The notes beneath the pieces were generated by a model, which saw only the letters and a program-made list of their open reading frames with translations, did not search any database and had not been told where the DNA came from. Below are positions 26,362 through 34,968 of a stretch of 64,000 bases of DNA, piece by piece. The DNA comes from Granulicella aggregans. Its GTDB lineage: Bacteria; Acidobacteriota; Terriglobia; Terriglobales; Acidobacteriaceae. The stretch is from positions 806,001 to 870,000 of the forward strand of contig NZ_JACHIP010000001.1 of the NCBI RefSeq assembly GCF_014203275.1, given 5' to 3'. The position numbers were made by a program, and so were the translations under genes. Numbering within the stretch: position 1 is the stretch's first letter; every line of letters starts with the position of its first letter.

Positions 26362-27720
26362 TTACCCCGGAAGATCCATCACCAACTGCCGAAAGACCCG
26401 GCCGCGGTGTTCGTAGTTGTCAAACTGATCGAAGCTCGAACAGGCTGGCGCCAGCAGTACCACATCGCCCGCCAACGCTCCTGCAGATGCCTTCGCCACC
26501 GCCGTTGCTAGCGTACCGGCACTTACTATCTTTACGACTCCCAACAGCTGCCGCTCAATCTTTTCCGCCGCCGAACCAACCGTATAAACAGTTTTAACCC
26601 TTTCGCCCAGTAGTTGGTGCATCTGCGTGTAGTCCGAGTCCTTGTCTTTGCCTCCGAGTATCAAATGCACGCACCCGGCAAACGACTCCACCGCCTTCAT
26701 CGCCGCATCCACGTTCGTCGCCTTCGAGTCATTGAAGTACTCAACGCCCTTCACCGTCCGCACATACTCTAGCCTATGCTCGACCGCCTTGAAACCCGCC
26801 ACCGCCTTACGAATCTGCTCCGCCGGAGTACCCGCCAACCGTGCCGCGCACACCGCCGCCAGCACATTCTCGACGTTATGCGTCCCTTTCAGGTGAATCT
26901 CCGCCACAGGAAGAATCGGCTTCGACTTGCCGCCCTCCTTCTCCACCCAGCAGACGACACCGTCGCGCAGGAACGCTCCCTGCCGCACAATTTTCGTCGC
27001 GCTGAACCAGTACACCCGAGACTTCGCCTTACCAGCGCACATTTGCGTCGTGGGATCGTCCGCGTTCAGTATCAGAGCATCTTCCGCAGTCTGGTTCGCG
27101 AAGATCTTCTCCTTGGCATCGACATACTTCTCAAAACTGTGATGCCGGTCCAGGTGGTCTGGAGTGATGTTCAGGATCACGGCAGTCTTGGGATGAAAAT
27201 CCTCCGTGGTCTCTAACTGGAAGCTCGACACCTCGAGCACATTCATCGTCTCGTCCGTGCTTCCAGCAATCAGCTCAATTACAGGCAGCCCGATGTTCCC
27301 GCCGACCTGCGTCGCCCTCCCAGCATCGGCAAAGATCTTCCCAATCAAACTCGTCGTCGTCGTCTTCCCATTCGACCCGGTCACCGCAACGATCTGTCCC
27401 TTCAAAAACCGCGTCGCCAGCTCCAACTCCCCGATCACCGGCAACCCGTAGCCGATCACCTGCTTCACCTCCGGCGTATCCAGCGGCACCCCCGGCGAGA
27501 CCACGATCAGATCCTGCCGCCGAAACGTCAGCAACCCATGCCCACCCGACTCCACCATCACACCCGCATCCAGCAGCGCCGGAATCTGCTCCGCCAGCGC
27601 AATCGCCGACCGCGTATCCGACACCGTCACCCGCGCCCCCAACCCACGCAGAAACATCGCCGCCGAGATACCGGACTTGCCGAGACCAACTACCAAAACA
27701 CGCTTATTCTTTAGTTCCAT
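26362..27720 (-). CDS. murD: UDP-N-acetylmuramoylalanine-D-glutamate ligase
   Basis: 452 residues. MurD adds D-glutamate to UDP-MurNAc-L-Ala in the cytoplasm. The N-terminal Rossmann motif RVLVVGLGKSGISAA, ATP-binding GSNGKTTTTSLIGKIF, HLDRHHSFEKYVDAKEKIF and the C-terminal FNDSKATNVDAA, ILGGKDKDSDY and LLAPACSSFDQF are all typical. GGGGAG lies four bases upstream of ATG 27720; an in-frame start at 27744 is less likely. It is followed by ftsW after 34 bp. Confidence 0.95.
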   Translation of the reverse strand: MELKNKRVLVVGLGKSGISAAMFLRGLGARVTVSDTRSAIALAEQIPALLDAGVMVESGGHGLLTFRRQDLIVVSPGVPLDTPEVKQVIGYGLPVIGELELATRFLKGQIVAVTGSNGKTTTTSLIGKIFADAGRATQVGGNIGLPVIELIAGSTDETMNVLEVSSFQLETTEDFHPKTAVILNITPDHLDRHHSFEKYVDAKEKIFANQTAEDALILNADDPTTQMCAGKAKSRVYWFSATKIVRQGAFLRDGVVCWVEKEGGKSKPILPVAEIHLKGTHNVENVLAAVCAARLAGTPAEQIRKAVAGFKAVEHRLEYVRTVKGVEYFNDSKATNVDAAMKAVESFAGCVHLILGGKDKDSDYTQMHQLLGERVKTVYTVGSAAEKIERQLLGVVKIVSAGTLATAVAKASAGALAGDVVLLAPACSSFDQFDNYEHRGRVFRQLVMDLPG

Positions 27721-27947
27721 TACACTCCCCGAGCAATTACCCACTCAAAAGCTACATAGATAACCGGTGGAAGGGCAAACCACCATCGGGAACCTCTAAT
27801 ACCGGCGTAGATGAGGAGCACAACCGTAACCCTGCAAGGACGAGGCCGGTAGCGAAAATAGCATTCGTTTACGGCTTGGACAAAGTCCGATATCAAGCGA
27901 TACCGCGAGCAACATGAGCGCCGTGAGGTCGACTTTGTTTCCGGTCT

Positions 27948-29084
27948 TCATCTCAATTTCAAAGTCGTCAAAGCCAGCAACGCAAAGATCAGCGCCAGAA
28001 TCCAGAACCTTGCAATCACCTTCGACTCCGACCACCCCAACAACTCAAAGTGATGATGGAGGGGGGCCATCTTGAAGATACGCTTGCCGTTCCTCAGCTT
28101 GTAGCTCCCCACCTGCAGGATCACGCTGAACAGCTCCATGATGAAGACGCCGCCAATCAACGGCAGCAGCAGCTCCTGCTTGATGATGACCGCGACCGTC
28201 CCAATCGCCCCACCCAGCGCCAGCGATCCCACATCACCCATAAAGACCTCTGCCGGATGCGCGTTGTACCAAAGAAAACCGATGCTCCCCCCCACCATAG
28301 CCCCACAGAAGATCGTCAATTCACTGACCATAGGCATGCGCTGCAGCTCAAGATAGTCAGAAAAAACGACATGCCCGCTGACATAGGTCAGCACCGTCAG
28401 CGCACCCGCCGCGATGATCGTGCATCCAATCGCCAGCCCGTCAAGCCCATCGGTAAGATTTACGGCGTTGCTCGCCCCGGCCAGCACCAGAACGACCCAG
28501 GCGATAAACGGCACAAACGCCAGCCACCAGAAGTGTGGCTGATGCAGCAGGCTGCCGATGATCAGATCGGGTCGAAAGCGCTTGAGGAATGGAAACGCCA
28601 GCCGGGCAGAATATACGCCGCGCTGGTTCAGCACGGACAGCGCCACAGCCACGCACGCTCCCACCAGAAACTGCAGTCCCAGCTTGCCCTTCGCCGAGAG
28701 TCCCTTGTTCGTCCGCTTGGTCACCTTGGCGTAGTCGTCGATGAAGCCAATCCCGGCAAACGCCAACATCGAAAGCACCACGATCCACACAAACGGATTA
28801 GACAGATCGCTCCACAACAGCGTCGGTACCAGGATCGAGATCACGATCAGCAGCCCACCCATGGTCGGCGTACCACCCTTCTTCTGGTGCGACTGCGGTC
28901 CCTCCTCACGGATGTACTGCCCAATCTGAAACTCGCGCAGCCTCGCGATCAGAAACGGCCCGATCAGCAGCCCCGTCAGCAGCGCCGTCAGGCTCGCGAA
29001 CACCGTCCGAAACGTCAGGTAGTGGAAGATACGGAACAGCCGAAAGTAGGGGAACAGCTTCTGGTAAAGCAGCCAATAGAGCAA
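27948..29084 (-). CDS. mraY: phospho-MurNAc-pentapeptide transferase
   Basis: 378-residue integral membrane enzyme that makes lipid I from UDP-MurNAc-pentapeptide and undecaprenyl phosphate. Conserved loops are KKGGTPTMGGLLI, the catalytic Asp pair in GFIDDYAK, NLTDGLDGLAIG and the C-terminal MAPLHHHFELLGWSE. The reading frame starts with TTG at 29084. A 227-bp stretch separates it from murD, with no gene that I can support; a short minus-strand frame there (27796-28035) overlaps the end of mraY and looks spurious. Confidence 0.95.
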   Translation of the reverse strand: MLYWLLYQKLFPYFRLFRIFHYLTFRTVFASLTALLTGLLIGPFLIARLREFQIGQYIREEGPQSHQKKGGTPTMGGLLIVISILVPTLLWSDLSNPFVWIVVLSMLAFAGIGFIDDYAKVTKRTNKGLSAKGKLGLQFLVGACVAVALSVLNQRGVYSARLAFPFLKRFRPDLIIGSLLHQPHFWWLAFVPFIAWVVLVLAGASNAVNLTDGLDGLAIGCTIIAAGALTVLTYVSGHVVFSDYLELQRMPMVSELTIFCGAMVGGSIGFLWYNAHPAEVFMGDVGSLALGGAIGTVAVIIKQELLLPLIGGVFIMELFSVILQVGSYKLRNGKRIFKMAPLHHHFELLGWSESKVIARFWILALIFALLALTTLKLR

Positions 29085-29189
29085 AGTCGATTCCGCCCCT
29101 CAAGATGGAGCGCCCCGATCAAACAGTGGATTCAGGGCACATCTTTATCATCTTATACAGGCGCGGGACCACGGACAGGTTCGCCACGG

Positions 29190-29846
29190 CTACTCGATCC
29201 CCGCCTCCAGCGCCACACAGACCCCGTCCGCCCCATTCACCAGCTCCCAAGCCAGGTGCGGATCGTGTTCAGACCCCTCAGCGCGCTTCACCAGTTCAAA
29301 CACCATGGCGTGCAGCCTCAACCCGTACTCCGTCGCCGGATCAACCTCGGCCAGCCTCTGCCCGATAGACCAACCAAGCTCCTCGATATCGTCCATGGCC
29401 GGCTCTTTGACGTGCAACGGATGCACCCCACGCGCCGCGTATAAACCGGCCATCGCCAGATGCTCCGTCGCCCGCAACAGCCCAGCCGCTGCCCGCGCCT
29501 TCCTGACCTTCCCCTCCGAAGCCTCGCGGTAGAGCTCGATCCCGTAGTGCAGCATCACCTTCAAGTCCCCGCCCGACTCCGCTTCAATCAGCGAGATCAC
29601 AGCAGAGGCCCGCTGGAGGTGATGAAATGCCCGTCGCAACTCTTGCTCGGCTGAACCACCGCTCTTGGTCGAATTCTCTTCCAGCCCATGATCGCCCGCA
29701 TGTTTCGCCGCCTTCTTCGCGTGCTTCTTGGCGGCATGTTTCTTCGCAGCGTGCTTCTTGGCCGCCTTCTTCGCATGCTTCTTGATCGCGCTCGCCCCTT
29801 TTACCGCGATCGCTTGTCCTGCACCTCGAACCAGTTCCTTAGCCAT
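29190..29846 (-). CDS. hypothetical protein with histone-like KKHA repeats, inside the dcw cluster
   Basis: 218 residues. The first 60 carry a strongly basic repeat, AIKKHAKKAAKKHAAKKHAAKKH and so on, reminiscent of histone H1-like tails. The remaining 160 are an acidic, helical domain (SAEQELRRAFHHLQRASAVISLIEAESGG ... GIELYREASEGKVRKARAAAGLLRATEHLAMAGLYAA ... MDDIEELGWSIGQRLAEVDPATEYGLRLHAMVFELVKRAEG). That domain is not recognised. It sits between murF and mraY on the same strand, 38 bp from murF, so it is probably expressed with cell-wall genes. A DNA- or polyanion-binding tail is an inference from composition only. Confidence 0.7.
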   Translation of the reverse strand: MAKELVRGAGQAIAVKGASAIKKHAKKAAKKHAAKKHAAKKHAKKAAKHAGDHGLEENSTKSGGSAEQELRRAFHHLQRASAVISLIEAESGGDLKVMLHYGIELYREASEGKVRKARAAAGLLRATEHLAMAGLYAARGVHPLHVKEPAMDDIEELGWSIGQRLAEVDPATEYGLRLHAMVFELVKRAEGSEHDPHLAWELVNGADGVCVALEAGIE

Positions 29847-29884
29847 AACCCTAAGATGCTGCCCTCCTGAACCATGGCTACACC

Positions 29885-31264
29885 CTATACCCTGCTTTCA
29901 AGCGCCCGCTCCAGCTTCACTCCCCGCGAGGCCTTCATCAGCACCACATCCCCCTCGCGCAGATTCTCGCGCATCCATACCCCCGCAGCCTCCGCCGACT
30001 CCACAAAAACCACCGTCCCTCCACATTCCCTCATTCCATCCACCAAAGCCCGAGCTTGCCCTCGAACCCCCAGCACCACCGATACCCCGCGCTCCGCCAT
30101 CCGCCGTCCGCAAGCCGCATGAAGCTCAGCCGCCTCCGGTCCGAGCTCCAGCATCTCGCCCGCCACCACAATATGCCGCTTTGCGACCACCGACATCAGC
30201 GCATCCACCATCGCATCCAATGCCTTCGGGTTCGAGTTATACGAGTCATTGATGATCGTCGCTCCGTTCCAGATCAGCACTTCGCCACGCCGGTCCCCGG
30301 CCCGCAGCTCCCCAACCGCCGCCACGCACTCTGCCAGCGATATCCCCGACTTCAGTCCCACCGCGATCGCCGCCAATGCATTCGACACATTGTGACGTCC
30401 CAGCACGCCTAGCCTTGCCTCCGCCTGCTCCTCGCCCGCGACGACGGTAAACCGTACGCCATCCAACCCGGCGTCGACGACATCCTGCGCCCTTACCCCA
30501 GCGTTCTGCGAGATCCCATACAAAACCGCCCGCTCCCCCAGTCCCCGCGCAAACGCAGCTACATAGCCATCGTCCGCATTCAGCACCGCGATCCCTTCCC
30601 CGGGCAGCGCCTCCACCAGCTCGTACTTCGCCGCCGCGATCCCGGCAATCCCCTCAGGGAAAAACTCCAGATGGACTGCCGCCACATTCGAGACAACCGC
30701 CCAGTCCGGCTCCGCGATCTTCGCCAGCGCCCGAATCTCCCCCGCGTGGTTCATCCCCATCTCAATCACCGCAACCTCGTGCTCCAGCTCCAGCTTGAGC
30801 AACTGCAGCGGCAGGCCAAAATGATTGTTCAGATTCCCCGCCGACTTCAAGACATGGAAGCGACTCCCCAGCACCGTCGCGACTGCCTCTTTGGTCGTCG
30901 TCTTTCCCGCCGACCCGGTTACGCCAATCAGTCTCTTTCCCCACAGGCGCCGAACTGCGTTCGCAAGCTGCTGCATCGCTCGCAGCACGCAGTCCTCGCA
31001 ATCATCAGGCACGCGCAGCAGGAGGCATGGATCAAGCTCATCCGACGGCATCCAACTCATCGAGACCACCGCCGCGACAGCCCCATTCGCCAAAGCGGTT
31101 TCAACGTAGTCGTGCCCGTCGACGCGCTCGCCCTTCACCGCAAAGAACAACTCCCCCGCACCGATCGTCCGTGAGTCGATCGAGTATCCAACCGCTTCAT
31201 CCCCTGAACGGAACTCGCCCTCAGCATGGATAAAATCCGCAACCTGCCCCAGCGTCAACTTCAA
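29885..31264 (-). CDS. murF: UDP-MurNAc-tripeptide-D-alanyl-D-alanine ligase
   Basis: 459 residues. MurF adds D-Ala-D-Ala to the UDP-MurNAc-tripeptide. Motifs are YSIDSRTIGAGELFFAVKGERVDGHDYV, ATP loop GVTGSAGKTTTKEAVA, FGLPLQLLKLELEHEVAVIEMGMNHAGEI and NDSYNSNPKALDAMVDAL. The start is TTG 31264, supported by GGGAG seven bases upstream. It is the first of the mur genes in this minus-strand block; no murE is upstream, where an SDR gene lies 20 bp away. Confidence 0.95.
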   Translation of the reverse strand: MKLTLGQVADFIHAEGEFRSGDEAVGYSIDSRTIGAGELFFAVKGERVDGHDYVETALANGAVAAVVSMSWMPSDELDPCLLLRVPDDCEDCVLRAMQQLANAVRRLWGKRLIGVTGSAGKTTTKEAVATVLGSRFHVLKSAGNLNNHFGLPLQLLKLELEHEVAVIEMGMNHAGEIRALAKIAEPDWAVVSNVAAVHLEFFPEGIAGIAAAKYELVEALPGEGIAVLNADDGYVAAFARGLGERAVLYGISQNAGVRAQDVVDAGLDGVRFTVVAGEEQAEARLGVLGRHNVSNALAAIAVGLKSGISLAECVAAVGELRAGDRRGEVLIWNGATIINDSYNSNPKALDAMVDALMSVVAKRHIVVAGEMLELGPEAAELHAACGRRMAERGVSVVLGVRGQARALVDGMRECGGTVVFVESAEAAGVWMRENLREGDVVLMKASRGVKLERALESRV

Positions 31265-31284
31265 TCCGCAACTCCCATCAAAAC

Positions 31285-32061
31285 CTACTGCTCATGATAG
31301 TTGCGCATCAGCCCACCATCCACCACGAAGGTAGATCCCGTCACGTAGGCTGCCTCGTCCGAGGCAAGATAAACCGCCAGCCCCGCGACATCCTCAACCG
31401 AGCCCGAGCGACCCAGCGGAATGTTCTTGAGCAGTGCGTCAAGCTTCGGCTTATCCTCCAGCAGCGACTTGTTAATCGGCGTCGAAATCGCTCCCGGAGC
31501 GATGTTGTTCACTCGAATTCCCATCGGCCCAAGCTCCACCGCGAGATCCCGCATCAGCATCCGCACTCCGCCCTTCGACGCACAGTAAGTCGCAAAGTTC
31601 GGAAACACCATATCCTCGTGCACAGAACTCATATTGATCACGCAGCCCCGCATCTTCTCATCGCGCAGCCGCTTTACAAAGGCCTGCGTCAGAAAGAATG
31701 CGCCCTTCAGATTCGTGTCGAGGACCAGGTCGTAGTCATCTTCGGTCACATCAAGGAAAGCCGCGTTCTTCTCTACTCCGGCGTTATTCACCAATACATC
31801 GCAACCGCCAAGCTGGCTCCATGCCTGCTCCACCAGATTCGCCGTATCAGCGATCTTTGAGACATCCGACTTCACCAGAATCGCTTTCACGCCAGATGCT
31901 TCAGCCTTCGCACGCGTCTCTTCGCCCGCCTCGGGATGACCGTGGAAGTCGATCACGACGTTGGCACCCTCGCTCGCAAACCTCAGAGCGATTCCCTGTC
32001 CAATCCCTGAAGACGATCCCGTTACGATCGCAGTCTTTCCCGCCAGCCGACCTGAAGGCAT
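31285..32061 (-). CDS. short-chain dehydrogenase/reductase, glucose 1-dehydrogenase-like
   Basis: 258 residues, classical SDR. The cofactor loop TGSSSGIGQGIA, NNAGVEK and catalytic Ser...Tyr-x-x-x-Lys (NMSSVHEDM ... YCASKGG) are all present, along with VNNIAPGAISTPIN and the C-terminal SDEAAYVTGSTFVVDGGLM. The closest pattern is glucose 1-dehydrogenase-type enzymes, but the true substrate is unknown. GGAGAG lies upstream of ATG 32061. It lies upstream of murF and may be in the same transcript. Confidence 0.88.
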   Translation of the reverse strand: MPSGRLAGKTAIVTGSSSGIGQGIALRFASEGANVVIDFHGHPEAGEETRAKAEASGVKAILVKSDVSKIADTANLVEQAWSQLGGCDVLVNNAGVEKNAAFLDVTEDDYDLVLDTNLKGAFFLTQAFVKRLRDEKMRGCVINMSSVHEDMVFPNFATYCASKGGVRMLMRDLAVELGPMGIRVNNIAPGAISTPINKSLLEDKPKLDALLKNIPLGRSGSVEDVAGLAVYLASDEAAYVTGSTFVVDGGLMRNYHEQ

Positions 32062-32147
32062 CTTAATCTCTCCTCGCGCAGCCAACTAGGCTGGTTCCTT
32101 CAGATAGATGCAGAGCGGCCTCCGAACCTCTCCAGCCGAGCCAAAAA

Positions 32148-32627
32148 TTATTCCGGAATCTGTCCCACCGACGATCGCCCCCGCCGAGCCCGAAAGAAAT
32201 CCGACAACATGACCCCGCACTCCTCAGCCAGCAGACCCGAAGCTACCTCAACCTTGTGGTTCAACTGCGGATGATTCATCACTCCGAGCACCGACCCGCA
32301 AGCGCCCGCCTTGGGATCGCTCGCCGCATACACCAGCCTCGCAATACGCGCATGAAGAATCGCCCCCGCGCACATCGCACAAGGCTCCAGCGTCGCATAG
32401 AGTGAACATCCTTCCAATCTGTAGTTTCCGAGCAACTTACCCGCTGCCCGCATCGCGATAATCTCCGCATGGGCAGTAGGATCGCTATCGCGCAGGACGC
32501 GATTATTGCCCCGAGCAATGATCTCACCGTCATGCACGATCACCGCGCCCACGGGGACTTCGCCGTCGCGCTCAGCGGCTTCTGCCTCAGCAATTGCGGC
32601 GCGCATAAAGTCGAGATCGTCCCCCAT
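32148..32627 (-). CDS. tadA: tRNA adenosine(34) deaminase
   Basis: 159 residues. It converts A34 to inosine in tRNA-Arg(ACG). The zinc/catalytic motifs HAE (PTAHAEIIAMR) and PCxxC (LEPCAMCAGAILHARI) are intact, and the C-terminal helix region is of normal length. Its ATG directly abuts the stop codon of the agmatine deiminase gene, so translation is probably coupled. Confidence 0.93.
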   Translation of the reverse strand: MGDDLDFMRAAIAEAEAAERDGEVPVGAVIVHDGEIIARGNNRVLRDSDPTAHAEIIAMRAAGKLLGNYRLEGCSLYATLEPCAMCAGAILHARIARLVYAASDPKAGACGSVLGVMNHPQLNHKVEVASGLLAEECGVMLSDFFRARRGRSSVGQIPE

Positions 32628-33677
32628 CTACGCCGGTTCCTGCTGCGTCATGCAATGCAGCGTCCCAAGCCCCCACACCAGGTCCACAGCATGAACTCCG
32701 ATCACCTCGCGCTCCGGAAAACACTCCGCGATGATGTTCAGCGCCAGCCGGTCGTGGCAGTCGTTGAAGGTCGGCACAAGCACCAGATCGTTCGCGATGT
32801 AGAAGTTCGCATAGCTCGCCGGCAGCCGCTGCCCATCGAAGATCACAGGGTTCGGCATGGGCAACTCGCGCACATCGAACGTGTCGCCGCTCAGGTTCCG
32901 CGCACTCTTCAACCGGTCGAGATTCTCCGCCAGCGGCAGATGGTTCTCGTCCGCTGTGTTCTTCTCAACCGCCGTCAAAATGGTGTTCTCGCCAACAAAT
33001 CGCGTCACGTCGTCGATATGCCCATGCGTGTCGTCACCCGCGCATCCGCGGTGCATCCATAGCACCTTCTCAATGCCAAGGTACTCGGCGAAAGCAGCCT
33101 CAAGCTGCTCCCGGCTCACACCCGGATTGCGCTGTTGCACCTCGCTCAACAAGCACTCTTCTGTCGTCAGCAGAACGCCCGCGCCGTTCGTGTCGATGCT
33201 CCCGCCCTCGAGCACCAGGCGGTGATCGTTCACTTCCGGCCGGAACTCCGGCATCGCATACAGCTTCGCCACATGCTGCGGAATCTGGTCGTCGCGCCGC
33301 CAGTTGTCGTACTTCGCCCACGCATTGAACTTCCAGTTCGTAATCGCGGTCGCCCCTTCGGTATTCTTCACAAAGATCGGCCCCGAGTCCCGCAGCCAAA
33401 CCCGGTCCGTCGCCCAATGATGGAAGTGCAACCGGGCCATATTTGCCCCGGCACGACGCAGCAACTGTGTCGCCCGCTTCTCCGCCGGAAGATCGTTTAC
33501 GAGGATATTCACGTCCTCCACCCGCGAAAGATGCCGCACAATCTCCGAGTACACCCACGGAATCGGCTGAAACTTCCCTGGCCAGTCCTCGGCGTTATGT
33601 GGCCACGCAATCCACGTCGCTTCGTGCGGAGCCCACTCTGCGGGCATTCGGTAGTCCTTGGGGCGGGGTGTCGTCAT
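32628..33677 (-). CDS. aguA: agmatine deiminase
   Basis: 349 residues, Porphyromonas-type peptidyl-arginine deiminase fold. Converts agmatine to N-carbamoylputrescine plus ammonia. Active-site segments are WPHNAEDWPGKF, RDSGPIFV, LVLEGGSIDTNGAGVLLTTEECLL, GDDTHGHIDDVTRFV and the nucleophilic Cys in GLGTLHCMTQQ near the C-terminus. It is followed by tadA with no gap and preceded by aguB, which performs the next step; together they give putrescine. Confidence 0.94.
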   Translation of the reverse strand: MTTPRPKDYRMPAEWAPHEATWIAWPHNAEDWPGKFQPIPWVYSEIVRHLSRVEDVNILVNDLPAEKRATQLLRRAGANMARLHFHHWATDRVWLRDSGPIFVKNTEGATAITNWKFNAWAKYDNWRRDDQIPQHVAKLYAMPEFRPEVNDHRLVLEGGSIDTNGAGVLLTTEECLLSEVQQRNPGVSREQLEAAFAEYLGIEKVLWMHRGCAGDDTHGHIDDVTRFVGENTILTAVEKNTADENHLPLAENLDRLKSARNLSGDTFDVRELPMPNPVIFDGQRLPASYANFYIANDLVLVPTFNDCHDRLALNIIAECFPEREVIGVHAVDLVWGLGTLHCMTQQEPA

Positions 33678-33718
33678 CGATCAGGCTTTCTTATTCGTTT
33701 GTTGCAGTATGTTCCAAC

Positions 33719-34642
33719 TCAATCCAAGAACCGGCTCGTTATCCCGCCATACGCATCGATCCGCCGGTCCCGCAGAAATGGCCAGTTTCGCCGCGTATCC
33801 TCGAGCAGCTTCAGATCGATCTCTGCGATCAGAATGTCCTCGCGGTCATGCGGAGCCTTCGCGATGATCCTGCCAAACGGATCGGCAATAAAGCTGCCAC
33901 CCCAGAACTCCAGCCCCGCGCCTTCAGGCCCCTTGATTGTGACGCCATCGTGCACCACGTCGCCAGGCTCAAAGCCAACACGGTTCACCGACGCCACAAA
34001 CACACCATTCGCAATCGCATGGGCTCGCTGAATCGTCTGCCACGCCGAGTACTGCGCCTCACCAAACTCTTCCTTCTCGCTCGGATGCCAGCCAATCGCC
34101 GTCGGGAAGAAGAGCGTGTTCGCGCCCTGCAGCGCCGTTACCCGCGCGCCCTCCGGATACCACTGGTCCCAGCACACCAGCGTTCCAATATGTCCCTGCG
34201 AGGTCTTGATCGCCTTGAAGCCGAGATCGCCCGGCGTAAAGTAAAACTTCTCGTAGTAGAGCGGGTCATCCGGAATATGCATCTTGCGGTAGATCCCCGC
34301 CAAAGACCCGTCCGTCTCAAGAATCGCCGCCGTATTGTGATACAGCCCCGGCGCCCGCCGCTCGAACAGCGACGCAATCACCACCACGCCTTCTTCCTTC
34401 GCCACAGCCGCAAGCCGCTCGGAGCTCGGCCCGGGAATCGACTCCGCCAGATCGAACAGCGCATGCTCCTCGCGCTGGCAGAAGTACTGCGCCCGGAACA
34501 GCTCCGGCAGACACACAATGTTCGCTCCCGCACGCGCTGCCTCGCGCACCCGGTCAGCCGCCTTGTCCAGATTTGCGGCCGTATCCGGTTCGCACGACAT
34601 CTGGATCAACGCGATCTTCTTGTTCTTCACCGAACCTGCCAC
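33719..34642 (-). CDS. aguB: N-carbamoylputrescine amidase
   Basis: 307 residues, nitrilase superfamily. Hydrolyses N-carbamoylputrescine to putrescine, CO2 and ammonia. The catalytic triad is visible as Glu (LPELFRAQYF), Lys (YRKMHIPDD) and Cys (TLVCWDQWYPEGAR). The start is GTG 34642: GGAGG lies six bases upstream, and the conserved sequence KKIALIQMSCEPD follows at once. The longer open frame to 34768 has no family support. It is upstream of aguA. Confidence 0.93.
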   Translation of the reverse strand: MAGSVKNKKIALIQMSCEPDTAANLDKAADRVREAARAGANIVCLPELFRAQYFCQREEHALFDLAESIPGPSSERLAAVAKEEGVVVIASLFERRAPGLYHNTAAILETDGSLAGIYRKMHIPDDPLYYEKFYFTPGDLGFKAIKTSQGHIGTLVCWDQWYPEGARVTALQGANTLFFPTAIGWHPSEKEEFGEAQYSAWQTIQRAHAIANGVFVASVNRVGFEPGDVVHDGVTIKGPEGAGLEFWGGSFIADPFGRIIAKAPHDREDILIAEIDLKLLEDTRRNWPFLRDRRIDAYGGITSRFLD

Positions 34643-34968
34643 TTCAAACCTCCACAATGGCTCGCACAGAGCCTGACTTCCTAATTCTATTCGCAGCAAT
34701 TCCCCGCCGCGCACGCACGAGCGCGCGCGACTCGCCCTCAGGAATGAAAGGCAAGGACCGCTCCACAAAGTTATAAAGGCGACGTAAAGGCTGCGTGAAC
34801 TTCTTCGCGCTCATCCACCGGAATCTGATAACTTTAGATTCAAACATTGAGCAAAAGATGCGCCGCCACGCCCGTCTCCACGGCGCTCTGATGCCTGAAC
34901 GTACCCACGTTGTCTAAAAACCAGTCGTCTAAAACCCATCAGAAAGCCGAGCGTCAGCGAATACTCCT
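34643..34968. other. intergenic region, probable glnII leader
   Basis: 326 bp between the divergent aguB and glnII genes. It must hold both promoters, but I cannot place clear hexamers. GTCTAAAA occurs twice, at 34912-34919 and 34927-34934 (15 bp apart), shortly before glnII. No gene or strong hairpin is seen. Confidence 0.35.

Noticed and set aside
27796-28035. Short minus-strand frame between murD and mraY
   Set aside because: Overlaps the end of mraY, has no motif and no ribosome site.
28050-29444. 464-residue plus-strand frame across mraY
   Set aside because: Same shadow type: Gln/Arg/His-rich and antisense to a conserved membrane enzyme.
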